Below are positions 10,161-20,509 of a stretch of 64,000 nucleotides of DNA, piece by piece. The notes under the pieces are model-generated. The model was given only the letters and a program-made list of their open reading frames with translations. It did no database searches and had not been told where the DNA came from. The stretch lies in contig OZ218958.1 in NCBI GenBank assembly GCA_965112735.1, positions 2,170,001-2,234,000 of the forward strand, written 5' to 3'. The stretch's first letter is position 1; each line of letters starts with the position of its first letter. A program made the translations under genes and the position numbers. This DNA comes from Phaeosaccion multiseriatum (Eukaryota; Ochrophyta, other classes).

Positions 10161-12134
10161 TTAAACGCCCGCTATTCTCTGCTGCTGCATAGGGGCCTGT
10201 CCACCCGCTCGGCCGCCCCTCTTATCAGGAAGAAGCTCACAGATGGCCTCATCGAAGTCGAAATGAAGCTCTGTCTCGTGCACTGTGCTGCCCGGCGTCT
10301 GCACCCTCTGGGCTGACGAGGGCGGGGCGGCGCGGGGTACGGCTGCTGTTACTAAGGGCCTACCGAATCCTGTGGGCGTGCCTGGCACCAGGCTCGAAGG
10401 CGTGTTCTTGTCGCTAAAAGTATGCATCTCCACCTGCAAGGGGCTCTCCAGGGGTGCGCCGTGAACGCTCCACTGGCTTGCCCCCAGCCCGTGCGGCAGA
10501 GGCCTCTGCTGGAGACGAAGTGATTTGCGACGAGGAGTGTCCAAGTCCGCCGGCGGGGGAAGACTGATGCGCAGGTCCTCAGACCGTATGGCACTCGCGC
10601 CGTGAGCTTGGTGGGGCTGGAGCGGTAGAGAGAAGATGTTGCTGTCCTGGATGGTAACGTTCAACTTGCGCTTCTTCTTCCTCGCGCCGCTCGAATCTAT
10701 CTCGTCCCTGCCCCCCATCAATGCGCTGCTCAGAGCGAGACTCCGTACCAGCTTCCCCTTGGTTTGGTGCTGCTGCTGATGTTGTTGTATTTGCTGTTGC
10801 TGCTGGTGCCGCACAGTTGACATGGGAGCGGGCTCGTCGAAGCCGAACACTGCCCCCCCTCCGCCAGCATGTGCTCTCTGAGCCCCCGCCTGAGCCTGCG
10901 CCTGCTGTTCCACAGTCGGCTGGGGGGGCGCGGGACGGACAGGTTTGAGCTTTTGGCCCCGAGTGAGTTGAACGGGTGGGGGAAGCTCCATGTCGCCCGC
11001 ACTGTGCCCGCTTGCTGCTCCTGACCCACTGCTGCTGGTATTGATGCAGTGGATGCCCCCCGATTCTTCGAGCTTTGCCCTAAGGCGCTCCTTAAAAAAG
11101 ACGTTTCCGCTGGTGAGGTTGAGGGCCACCATCCGGCTGGGGCTGTGGTCAGGCGGGTTGGCCGTGCCTGCATCCACAATCTTCATCAAGTCCGCCCGAT
11201 CTACAGCGCTCAGGTCCTCCGGTCTGGCCTCCTGCAACAGCTCCTGCGCAGCGGCAGTGGCAGCCGAAAAGTAGCGCTTCAGCTCCGCCAGGTTGGCAGC
11301 CTTTCTACTCCGGCCCTTCTTCTTGCCGGGCCCCCCCGCAGCGGCATCTGCGTCGCCGTGTCCCTCCTGGCGCTCCCCCTGCTGCTGGTGCTGGTGCTGC
11401 TGCCCCTGACCAAGATCCCCAGCTGGTACTATTGCTGCGCCGCCTGTGGTATGGGCAGAGGCGACCATCCCATCTGCCCCGACTGCTGCCGCTGCCGCTG
11501 CTGCCGCCGCCGTGCCCGCCGCAGTGCCGGGCAGATGCAAAGGCTGCCCGTCATTCACTTCCCTATTCAGCCGACGCACGTTCCGGCGCATGAAAGAGTA
11601 CCAGTGGTTCTTCACGTGATTGTCCGTGCGCCCAGGCAGGCGCTTGGCGATCTCCGACCACCTGTTTCCCAGCTCTTTGTGCGCGTCCGCCATGATGCGC
11701 TCCTCCTCCTCCGTCCAAGCATTCTTGTTGATGCTGGGATCTGTCAGATCGGAATAAGAGGCGGGAGTGTCAGGAGGCAGAAAGGTGCAAAGGAACGGCC
11801 GCTCGCCTCGGACTGGACTCACCCAAGTGATTGTGCCAGCGCTCACGGCACTGCTTGCCGGAGCGGCCATGTATGTTATAGTCGGTGACAATATGCTCCG
11901 CAATGACCGACCAGCTGCGGGTGCCGTGCGTGCCAACAAGGGCCTTGATCGCCTCGTCCTCCTCCTTCGCCCACACGCGCCTGTGCAGGATGGGGTCATT
12001 GACATGGAAAGAACTATGAACTAATAGAGTCCAACTGGCGCGCGCTTCCCCCGGACGCGCCGCTCCGCTCTGCACCGGATCCGCCCCAGTCCTCTCTTAC
12101 CGGTCCGACCCACTCGCCCGAGCACCCTCCGCAT
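10161..12134 (-). CDS. R2R3-type Myb transcription factor
   Basis: Minus-strand exons 12134-12101, 12020-11823 and 11740-10161 give about 603 residues ending in TAA. Exons 2 and 3 encode two Myb repeats. The first begins [18 protein letters not shown] and ends CRERWHNHL. The second, [20 protein letters not shown] to [13 protein letters not shown], has Trp spacing and the GRTDN(H)VKNHW recognition-helix signature. Together they predict sequence-specific DNA binding in the nucleus. The remaining 470 residues are Ala-, Gln- and Pro-rich with basic patches. The intron splitting the repeats (11741-11822) joins HL to DPSIN in frame. Exon 1 ([11 protein letters not shown]) is tentative: it was chosen because it has an ATG, a good GTAAGAG donor and the right phase, but it is only 34 nt long. 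Confidence 0.8.
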
Positions 12135-12557
12135 TCCTCGAGCGAGCTCCAACGCCCGGCGGCGACTTCTTCACAATGTCCTCCATCGCCTCCGTCAAGG
12201 TTCGGCGCTCTCTCGAGGGTGTTGATGTTCACACAAAAAAGAAAGGCTGGCTGCCGCTGCAGCTGCGACGGAACGGGACGCAGCAGAGCGCCAGGATCAG
12301 CGGCGGCGTCGCCCAAGGACAAGTATGTTATTTGTTATTTCTAATGGCCCTTGTGTGCGCACCTTTTCCCTTTTCACCTTTGTTGAGCTTTGCCAAATTG
12401 CTTTCACCGGTCAGGAGGCACAAACCAGTTTGCTTTTCCGTTTCATGGCCCATGCACTTGAAATTCTGTTTTGAAACTTTTCCTCCAGCAGCGCTGCAAC
12501 ACCTCTTTTACAAACCCTTCTATATACCCTCTTTCTCTCGCTCCGCTACACTACATA
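12135..12557. promoter_or_regulatory. divergent upstream region of Myb and metacaspase genes
   Basis: This 423-bp gap separates the two proposed start codons and must contain both promoters. A TC-rich, AT-richer patch at about 12440-12550 includes the words GAAATT and TTTTGAAAC about 60-100 bp before the metacaspase ATG. No exon or RNA gene was recognised. Confidence 0.4.
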
Positions 12558-13947
12558 ATGAAGTTCTTGCAAAAAGTGAAGAAGGTGCGTGGGTAGGTCT
12601 CGGGCTGGTGGGGGCGTGTGTGTTTGCGGAAGGAATCCCCGACCGTCCCCGACCCCGTATCTTTCCTCCTCCCCCCACCAGCTTGGCAAGACCGTCCAGA
12701 AGGAGGTGGAGAAGCAGCAGGCAGCCGCCGCCAAGACTGCAACAGGGGGGGGGAAGAGTGATAACAAGAGCCGTGCGGCCTTTGAGGAGGATGCCAAGAA
12801 GGCTATTCCCGGCGACGTTCGGATGTTCTCAGGCTGCCAGGACCACCAGACCTCCGCTGATGTGGGCAACGTGGCTTCGTTCAAGCTGCCCACCGACAAT
12901 GGCGTGGGGGGCGCCGGGGGAGCATGCACGGCTGCCCTCGTTTCTACCCTCCAGGACCACAACAATGACTCCGAGAAGAGCAACGACGTGAACTGGATCA
13001 CGCTCCTCTCAGAGATGCGGAAGGTCCTGGGGAAGAAGGGCTACTCTCAGGTGCCCGAGCTCAGCACCAGCCGCGACATGGATCTGCAGAAGAATTTTTC
13101 TCTGATCAATGAGAGCGACAAGGATGGCAAGGGCACACACAAGTCGCTCTTTATTGGCATCAACTATGGCGGCCAGCAGGGGGAGCTCAAGGGCTGCCAC
13201 AATGATGTTGCCCACATGAAGTCCATGGTGGAGCGACACGGCTTTGTCATTGACGATGAGAAGAAGAGTCGCACGCTGATGGATGATGGAAAGAACACGG
13301 AGCCTACCGCCGACAACATGTTGGAGGGCTTCCAGTGGTTGGCCGAGGATGCCAAGGCGGGAGACTCTCTCTTCCTCCACTACTCCGGGCACGGAGGGAG
13401 CAAGGTCGACAAGGGAGGAGACGAGAAGGATGGCAAGGACGAGACTCTGATCCCCGTGGACTACCAAAAGTCGGGCCAGATTACGGACGATACTCTGCTG
13501 AAGCTGCTGGTGCTTCCCCTGCCCGAGGGCGTTACGCTCACCTGTGTGATGGACTGCTGCCACTCCGGTAAGCGATACATATCCTTGTTGTTTGTGTTCG
13601 TCTTTCTCCTTCGTTCCATTCTCCTCGCTCCTCTCACCTCTTTTGGTTTGGTGCCATACGTACATTCAGGAACTGTGCTGGACCTGCCGTTCATCATCAA
13701 AGCCGACGACGCCACCATGGTTCCCGTGGAGGAGGGGCAGACCACGGCACCCACCATGGCGCACAACCCGTCATTCTCCTTGGAGCACATCATGTCCATT
13801 GGCCAGGAGCTGCTCAAGATGAAGATGAGCGGCGCCTCCAACGCCCAGATGATGGCCGCCGCCAAGGCCAAGCTGGCCCCGCTCATCGCTGGGGCTGGGG
13901 GGGCAAGAGGCGTGATGAACATGGCCAAGGGCTTCTTAAAAAAGTAA
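12558..13947 (+). CDS. type III metacaspase (p10 before p20)
   Basis: Exons 12558-12584, 12682-13567 and 13670-13947 give about 396 residues. The first exon encodes only MKFLQKVKK. A p10-like domain comes first, about residues 45-150 (GDVRMFSGCQDHQTSADVGN, NWITLLSEMRKVLGKKGYSQ). The p20 domain follows, beginning KSLFIGINYGG, with the catalytic His246 in HYSGHGG and catalytic Cys302 in MDCCHSG. This reversed order defines type III metacaspases, reported from algae with red-derived plastids. The product should be a cytosolic Ca-dependent cysteine protease cleaving after Arg/Lys, linked in such algae to stress and cell death. Intron 2 interrupts the codon after the catalytic Cys-His-Ser motif. 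A C-terminal amphipathic tail of about 60 residues contains KMKMSGASNAQMMAAAKAKL. Confidence 0.9.
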
Positions 13948-14425
13948 AGGGGCTTTCGCTTTTGAGCCGCCAGTCTTTTGCCTCTGTGAGAAGTGTAGGC
14001 ATCATCACCATCATCAATGAGACTGGAGGTCAAGGAGAGAGTTTGTATTGTCGGTATTCGTTGAGCGCCTCCACTTGGGGCCATCACAGTGCACTGTGTG
14101 AACAAGGGGGCCGTCGAGAGGCGTGCAAGGGAAGGTAGCGTGTGAAATGGTAAATTTATAATTGATGTACTCGACCCCTGACACACTATCGCCCACATTC
14201 TCGATAGCGCGGGCCGATAGCGGATAGCGTGCCGGCTGGCGCCGGCCGATAGCGGATAGCGCGCCGGCTGGCGCCGGCGATAGCGGATAGCGGATAGTGT
14301 GTCAGGGGTCGAATGTACACGTGTTGGTGGTGTTCGAGGATAGAGAACTGAAACTTTTCGACCGGGCCGGGGCCTCTCCCCCGGCCCCCGATTGCCCCAG
14401 TCACTTCTGTGCATAGCGCGCCATT
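13948..14425. other. intergenic region carrying an inverted-repeat element
   Basis: 478 bp between the metacaspase stop and the ZNF598-like start. It contains the 142-bp element at 14171-14312, leaving about 113 bp between the element and the next ATG. No other feature seen. Confidence 0.6.
14171..14312. mobile_element. MITE-like element with 20-bp inverted repeats and 6-bp duplication
   Basis: The left end TCGACCCCTGACACACTATC (14171-14190) is exactly the reverse complement of the right end at 14293-14312. The direct repeat ATGTAC flanks it on both sides (14165-14170 and 14313-14318), as expected for a target-site duplication. The 100-bp interior holds about three units of GATAGCGGATAGCG alternating with the self-complementary core GCCGGCTGGCGCCGGC. 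There is no coding capacity, so it would be non-autonomous. The superfamily is unknown. Confidence 0.8.
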
Positions 14426-16826
14426 ATGGCCCATTCAACTTCGTGTATAGTGTGCTGCTTCCCCTTTGGTCCCGACAGGCTGGAGTGTTGCACTCCATGT
14501 AACCACGAGGGAGTATGCTCGCTCTGCTACCTAAGGCTGCGCTTGCTCATGGGCGAGTACTCATGCGTGCTCTGCAAGACGAATATGGACCAGGTGATGG
14601 CTTGCAAACCGGAGGATGTGCGCCCGTGGGCCGACTTGTCCATCTGGGGCAACGACGCTGGGCCTGAGAACGTGTGGCACGAAGAGTCCCGCATGTTCAT
14701 GCCCAAGGCGTACAAGACGTGGTTCGTTAATGAGGTGCAGGGCGCGGGCTGTGGGGTGAAGGACTGCAACGCGAAGCCAAGGAACATCCAGCAGCTGACA
14801 AAACACCTCCGCGATGTGCATCAGAGGTCAGTTACGGCTTTGTGGTCTCGGCAGCGCCTGCGGGATGGCTCTGTCTAGACCAGAAACCAACAACCAACCT
14901 GTATTCTTCTCACAAAACAGAACACTGTGCGGCGTGTGCGTCAAGTTCAAGAAGGTGTTTCTATCGGAGCAGGAGCGCTTCACCAGGCGAGGCTTGGAGG
15001 TGCATATTACGAAAGGGAACCCCAAGGTTGGATTCTACGGCCATCCTCAGTGCGAGTTTTGCAAGACTCGATTTTACGACAAGCAGGGCCTCTTCGAGCA
15101 CCTGACGAAGGATCATTACTCTTGTCACCTTTGTGAGCAGAACGGACATCACCACAAGTAAGTGTTACCCAATCAATTTGACTGCCTCTCTCTCTCTCTC
15201 TCTCTCTCTTCTCACACTCACACACCCACTACCAGGTACTACCGCGACTACAGTGACTTGGAGAGGCACTTTCGGGCCGACCACTGGCTCTGTGAAGACG
15301 CAGACTGTCTTGCGAAGAAGTTTGTGGTGTTCAAGAACGAGATTGACCTTAAGGTGCACCAGATGGAGCACCATCCGCACATGGCTTCGGCTCTGAATCG
15401 TACGGTCCAGGTGAATTTCAGAGTCAGACGCTCCGGCGAGCAAGATGAGAGCGCGGAGCAAGAAGCGGAAGATGCCCGGCAGCAGCAGGAAGAAAACAAC
15501 GAGTGGACTGTCTCCCCGCCGCGCAGCCCCACGGCTGGTGCTGCTGCTGCTGTTGCTGATGGTGATGGTGGAGATGGAGAGGGCACGGGCGTTGATGACT
15601 TTCCATCGCTGGCAACGGGTGCAGCTAGGCAAATCGCGCAATGGGCAAGAGCCGCACAGCAGCCTGACCTCAAGTCGAAGGAGGAAGATTTCCCTGAGTT
15701 ACCGACAGCATCGGCAAAGAGTTTAGAAAAGGCGATGGCCGCCCCTCCCTCCTATCGAGCCGCTGTCAAGCCCCTTCCTTCGAGGGCAATGCTATTGGCG
15801 GGAAATGACGAGGACAGATGGTCCTACACTGTACCCCCAGAGGCGACCCTGGCTGGTCGGATGGGCAACATGAAGATCAAGGTGAAGAAAAAGAAGGAGA
15901 AGAAGAAGAAGAAGGATGAAGTAGTGGCGAAGGAGGAGGTCCAGCAGGTCCAGCAGGTCCAGCAGGTCCAGGATGTACAGGAGAAGGAGGCGACGGCGGA
16001 GCAGAAGACAGGCGTGATTGAAGCCATACAGGAGGCTATTGGGCAAGACCAGTTCCAAGTCCTAAAGGAGATTAGTGGGCGGTACAGGCAAGAGGAGGAC
16101 ATGAGCGCTGAGGAGTACTTTGCGCAAGCCAAGGCCATCCTCCCTGCGCACAACTTTGTAGAGCTCTTTGTAGGCCTCGTCAACATGCTGCCGGAGGAGG
16201 GGAAACGACAACAGCTCAAGGAGTTGTTGCAAGGGGAAGTGGTGGCGACGGGTGGCAGAAGTGATGTGGCAAGGGTAGCCCCTCCTACTGCTCCAGCTGC
16301 TCCAGCTGCTCCTTTTGTGGCGGTTACCGCAAAGAAGAAGAATAAGAAGAGGCCTGCCGCTGGGCCATCCACAGGCATTGGCTCCGCTGCTGCTATGATG
16401 AGCAGTGTGTCTCGCAGAGGGCCCATCGTCGGGTCCAAGAGGACAGGCCTCTCCATCGTCAAGGCAGCTCCCGGGGGGCAGAGAGATGGGAAGGTCGCCC
16501 CTGGGGGGCAGGGAGACGGGAGGCAGGACCTCGCGCCCCCACCAGGAATGATGCTTCGTCGGAAAGAAAATGGCGGGCTTGGGGGAGCCGGAGGAGGAGC
16601 ATTATCATCACCATCACCACCACCACCAGCACCGCCACCACCGACCGCCCACCAGCAGTTGCCAAATGGGGCGGCTGACTTTCCGGCTCTGCCCCAAGCC
16701 CCGCCCGGGTTCGCAGCAAAGACTGGTGGAGGAGGGCAAGCAGTAGCAGCACAGGCCAAAACGAACAAGAAGAAGAAGAATTCCAAGCAGAGCGCAAGAG
16801 ACCTGGGAGGCCTCTTGTTTTCATAG
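14426..16826 (+). CDS. E3 ubiquitin ligase of the ZNF598/Hel2 family
   Basis: Exons 14426-14826, 14921-15157 and 15236-16826 give about 742 residues. The N-terminus is a RING with pairs CIVC, CTPCNH, CSLC and CVLC. A conserved middle region carries C2H2-type fingers (CGVKDCNAKPRNIQQLTKHL, CEFCKTRFYDKQGLFEHLTK, CEDADC to HQMEHH). A low-complexity linker and a helical segment near residues 525-600 follow (AIGQDQFQVLKEISGRYRQE, FVELFVGLVNMLPEE), as in ZNF598/Hel2. These ligases ubiquitinate 40S proteins at collided ribosomes and trigger ribosome-associated quality control, so a cytosolic, ribosome-linked role is inferred. The TAG at 16824-16826 is followed at once by TAA. The convergent KH gene's stop begins 10 bp downstream. 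An inverted-repeat element lies 113 bp upstream of the ATG. Confidence 0.88.
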
Positions 16827-16836
16827 TAACGAAGGT

Positions 16837-18327
16837 TTAAGTGGAACTCTGAGCTTGTTTGGCCCCGCCGCGAGCCCTCCCCCCTGGCTTCCCCCGCCCC
16901 CTCCCTCCGCTACTGCCTCTCTTTCCTCCGCTCCTCTTCTCCGCCGCAGCCTCGTCGCGCGATGCGGTGGCGGTGCTGCTGCTGCTGCTGCTGCTGGCTT
17001 TGGGAGCTTGCTCTTCTTGGCTTTTGGACGAGTTGCCGTGATTAATGAGCAGCAGTCGCCGGTGCGGACTGTGAAGCTTGAGGTGCGTGGTGACTTGCTT
17101 GATGGGCTGGGCAGCCATAATCTTTTCGATGGACTCCACGGCCAGCCCCAGGCAATTCACGGGCCCTCGCAGGGTGAGGACGGCAAAGTTGGCCCGGTCA
17201 ATCTGCTGCACGGTTTCCGCGGGTGCCTCCGACGTGGCCACGAGCGTTTGCGGCGCATTGCCCTCCCCACGCCTGCCCCGCTCGAAGGCCTGCCAATACA
17301 CCGTGCAACCCGTGTACTTCTGCACCTCCTTGAGCATCCCGAAGCGCTTCTTGAGCCCCAAAAGCATCTTTAGCTTCATCTTGGAGGTCCCCGTGACGTC
17401 AATCTCCTTCTCGCCTTGCTCCGCGGAGGGCAGGGGCCCCGGCAGAGGCATGGTGACGCTGCAGCCGTTCTGCATCTGAGGGGCAGGGAAAGTGGCAATC
17501 GTTTCGCCCCCTTTTTGCTCCATCACAGCCGTTGCTGTCGACGTTCTGTTTTCTGGCCTCGTTTCTTTTGCAGGCTTCTTGCTGATACTGCTGCTGCTGT
17601 TACTGCTACTGTTGGCGGTGGTAGTGGTGGTGTTGGCGCTCGGGTTCACTTTTGGGGAGGATGCATTTGTGGGCAGCACACCTTCCCCTCCGGCGTCCGG
17701 CACAGGAAATGCCTTGATGAAAAATACAGCCTCCAAGATCAGCGCGAGAGCGGAGAAAACAGCGTCCGCCTCGCCCTCCAACTGAACGTTGCCTCCACCG
17801 CGAGCTTTGCCATCCTTCGTCTGCTGCGGGACGTTGATCCGCACCCCGGTACAGGCGCTGGTAGCCTTCACCGTTGCCCCCCCCTGCCCTATGATCAGGT
17901 GCTGCCGCTTGGGGTGGATGGGAAACTCTGCCACCACGTCGTCCACCTCTGCAAGTTGTTTTTCAAAAGAGAGGGTAAGCAAGCACACTAGGGTGAACCC
18001 CCCCCCCCTTCTTGTGCACTTACCGTCGACAAGTTGGGCGATTTGTTGGTAGGCACGGTACGTGTTGAAGGGGTCGCCTGACACCACAATCTCCGACCAA
18101 GCCTGCTCCCCATCATCCCCCGGGGTGCCACCGCTTGATGCCACACTGCGGGTAATCTGTGTAGCAGTCTCCCGCTCCACCTTCCCCTTGCGCTGCACGA
18201 CCAGCGCCACATGCTCCGTGGGCACCAGGAGCGACAGCGAGAACAGATTCTTCAGGTTGGGATGGTTTAGCTGCTGGCCAATGACACATCGCCGCCGCCG
18301 CTGCGGCTGGGGACTCGGTGCCACCAT
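16837..18327 (-). CDS. KH-domain RNA-binding protein
   Basis: Minus-strand exons 18327-18024 and 17948-16837 give about 471 residues. There are three candidate KH or KH-like segments. The first is at about 35-105 (PTEHVALVVQRKGKVERETA, degenerate). The second, about 106-175, has an HLIIGQGGATVKATSACTGV motif with the GxxG loop (GQGG). The third, about 310-400, includes KMLLGLKKRFGMLKEVQKYT. The C-terminus is RGG-like (GGRGRGKPGGRARGG). This predicts a single-stranded RNA-binding protein acting in mRNA fate or translation. The ATG at 18327 (MVAPSPQP) was chosen; an in-frame ATG at 18396 would add 23 residues but would run into the promoter of the divergent FHA gene. Intron 17949-18023 joins QLVD to EVDDVVAEFP in frame. 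Confidence 0.75.
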   Translation of the reverse strand: MVAPSPQPQRRRRCVIGQQLNHPNLKNLFSLSLLVPTEHVALVVQRKGKVERETATQITRSVASSGGTPGDDGEQAWSEIVVSGDPFNTYRAYQQIAQLVDGKCTRRGGGFTLVCLLTLSFEKQLAEVDDVVAEFPIHPKRQHLIIGQGGATVKATSACTGVRINVPQQTKDGKARGGGNVQLEGEADAVFSALALILEAVFFIKAFPVPDAGGEGVLPTNASSPKVNPSANTTTTTANSSSNSSSSISKKPAKETRPENRTSTATAVMEQKGGETIATFPAPQMQNGCSVTMPLPGPLPSAEQGEKEIDVTGTSKMKLKMLLGLKKRFGMLKEVQKYTGCTVYWQAFERGRRGEGNAPQTLVATSEAPAETVQQIDRANFAVLTLRGPVNCLGLAVESIEKIMAAQPIKQVTTHLKLHSPHRRLLLINHGNSSKSQEEQAPKASSSSSSSTATASRDEAAAEKRSGGKRGSSGGRGRGKPGGRARGGAKQAQSST

Positions 18328-18422
18328 TTCAGCGTTGATGGAGCTGAAGCTTGGGGGGAAAAAGGAAAAAGATGGCACCTCAAGTATCGCCCTCATTTTC
18401 AATTTCAAACAACCACATCATC
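18328..18422. promoter_or_regulatory. short bidirectional promoter, KH and FHA genes
   Basis: Only 95 bp separate the two divergent ATGs, so both promoters and 5' untranslated regions must share this space or overlap the genes. It contains the A/T-rich word AATTTCAAA (18400-18408) in an otherwise GC-rich context. Confidence 0.4.
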
Positions 18423-19137
18423 ATGGCAAGCTCAGTAGGCTCCATGACGGTCGAGGATTTCCTCAACGCCCAGTGTGAGAGACTGATGGCCCGCATCGAC
18501 GAACATGCGCTGGGTCTGCAGCGGAAACTTCGCGCTGAGATGGAGCAGGGCCAGAGGGAGATTGAGGCAATGCTGGCTGCGAAGGACGGGGGCGGCGGGC
18601 CATCAGCGCCAGCAGAAGGGACGAAACTGCTCAATGTCATACTGCAAGGCACCGAGGGTCCATACCGAGGATTGGCTATGGAGTTGCAGACCAGCAAACG
18701 AGACGTCCTCATCGGACGGAGTGCAGCGAGAAAATTCACTGAGACACAGTGCAGCGTGGGGAAGGACAGGGAAGCCTCGACCACACACGGCAAGTTCGAG
18801 GCCAGAAGAGGCAAGTGCTTCTACACGGACATGGGGAGCACAAACGGAAGCGTCATCGATGGGTGAGTGACGAACTGACCCCACACTGCGTCAAGTGCTT
18901 TCCTCCACCAACATTTTCCTTTCTTCCTATCCCACACTGCGTCACGCTGATTCTTGGGTCTAATGGCACACCACCCTTTCTGTATCGCACAGCAAAGAGC
19001 TGGACAAACACACAACGAGCGAGCTCAAGAGCGGCAGCGTGCTCAGGATCGGCTCAAGCCAATGGACAGTCCAGCTGGTGGAACCTACTCCTTCCGTACA
19101 AGGCGCTGCTGCTGCTGCTGGGTGGAACGTATATTGA
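18423..19137 (+). CDS. FHA-domain protein
   Basis: Exons 18423-18862 and 18993-19137 give about 194 residues ending in TGA. The N-terminal 60 residues form a helical segment (LQRKLRAEMEQGQREIEAML). A single FHA domain follows, about 68-180: VLIGRS with the phosphothreonine-contacting Arg/Ser, THGKFE, and DMGSTNGSVIDG across the splice junction, ending RIGSSQWTVQLVEP. FHA domains bind phosphothreonine peptides and commonly act in DNA-damage signalling or mRNA processing. With no second domain, this is likely an adaptor. ATG 18423 gives MASSVGSM; an upstream in-frame ATG at 18372 would add 17 residues. Confidence 0.8.
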
Positions 19138-19280
19138 GGAACACCAGTTGCGATGCCTCCACTAAGAGCAAGCTTCTTCGTTCCTCTTTTTGAAAATCCT
19201 CACACACCGCCGCTTTCTTCTTCTCTATCTAATGTCTATGAATTATTTGTTAACGACCAAGTCCCTCAAGATGCAACTCT

Positions 19281-20509
19281 TCAGAGCTCGCCGCAGTCGC
19301 GGATCACAATGGTCTTAGAAGTCCTCCCGCTGTTGCTTCCGTACTTCTCAATTTCGTCGATGACGTCCATGCCCTCCACCACGGAGCCAAACACGACCTG
19401 TGGCGCAGAGGGGGCATGGGGACACGCGGCGAATAGAATGTGGGCATTGTGCACTCCCCTTTGGTTTTCGGTCGGAACTGCCGGCGCAGACTTACATGCT
19501 TTCCGTCAAGCCAAGGCGTGACCGCGGTGAGGATGAAGAACTGAGATCCGTTCGTGTTGGGACCTGCGTTATCGTAGAGCGTAGAAAGGATATGCACTGA
19601 GTACTCGACCACCCCCCCACACACACACCACGAGGGTGCAAACAAATGGACAAGCCTTCTCCGTACTCACCGGCATTGGCCATGGACAGCTGGCCCCTGG
19701 CAGTGTGCTTGAGCTGGAAGTTCTCGTCGGGGAAGGTACGGCCGTAAATGGACTCTCCGCCCGTGCCGTCTCCGCGTGTAAAGTCGCCACCTAAATGCGT
19801 TACAATCCCACACTTGGTTAGAGAACAAAGGCCTCTATCCAAAAAAGGAAATCCCTTCGCATCTTACCTTGGCACATGAACTCTGGAATGACCCGGTGGA
19901 AGCTGTGCGAGATCAGAGGCAGAAGCAGCAGGTCACAGATTCCTTGAGATGCAAGGCCTATCATTTCTACACTGATGTCCCTCGACGCACCTCGACCCCT
20001 TGTAGCCCTTGCCCGCCTCCCCCGTGCACAGCTGGCGGAAGTTCTCACAGGTCTATGCGGATTGAGAGACATGTGTGCATTAGCCACCAAAGCAGGCTCT
20101 CAACAGGAGACGCGCCCCCCAAACATACCTTAGGGACGACATCAGCATTCAGCTCAAACACAACGCGCCCAGCATCAGAGCCTCCGACGTCGATATCGAA
20201 GTAAACCTGTTTATCACACGGATTCCCGTCAGAAACACTGCCGCGCCTCCTTTCGCCGCGGAACTCGGCCTACCTTAGGGTTGGCTGCCATCTGCATCCC
20301 CGAAGATCCAGACTTGGAGGAGGATCCTCTGCTTGTAGCGGGAGACGCGGTGCGCATGAGACATCCCCGACTGAGAAAAATCTTGCATGTGACCGCCCCA
20401 ACACCTACCTTCCAAACGCTAAGGCGCGGCCAAAGGCATTCGGCGCCACGAAGCCGTGCACGGAGGACACGGTGGCATACACAACTGACAGGAATGAAAT
20501 GCACCTCAT
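19281..20509 (-). CDS. plastid-targeted cyclophilin (peptidyl-prolyl isomerase)
   Basis: Eight exons: 20509-20409, 20370-20274, 20206-20129, 20052-19991, 19902-19868, 19790-19671, 19563-19496 and 19397-19281, about 225 residues. The cyclophilin fold starts VYFDIDVGG and keeps the catalytic and ligand residues of the family: Arg and Phe in [18 protein letters not shown] in [20 protein letters not shown], and the Trp in TPWLDG. It should catalyse proline isomerisation in folding. The first 65 residues are a leader: signal peptide [19 protein letters not shown], then FVAPNAFG and a Ser-rich basic stretch. This signal-plus-transit layout with Phe after the cleavage site is the complex-plastid targeting pattern, so stroma or lumen location is inferred. 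The genes on both sides are unrelated. Confidence 0.88.

Noticed and set aside
12176-12991. Plus-strand open frame overlapping the metacaspase start
   Set aside because: It is out of frame with the metacaspase and crosses its promoter, first exon and first intron; it shows no conserved features.
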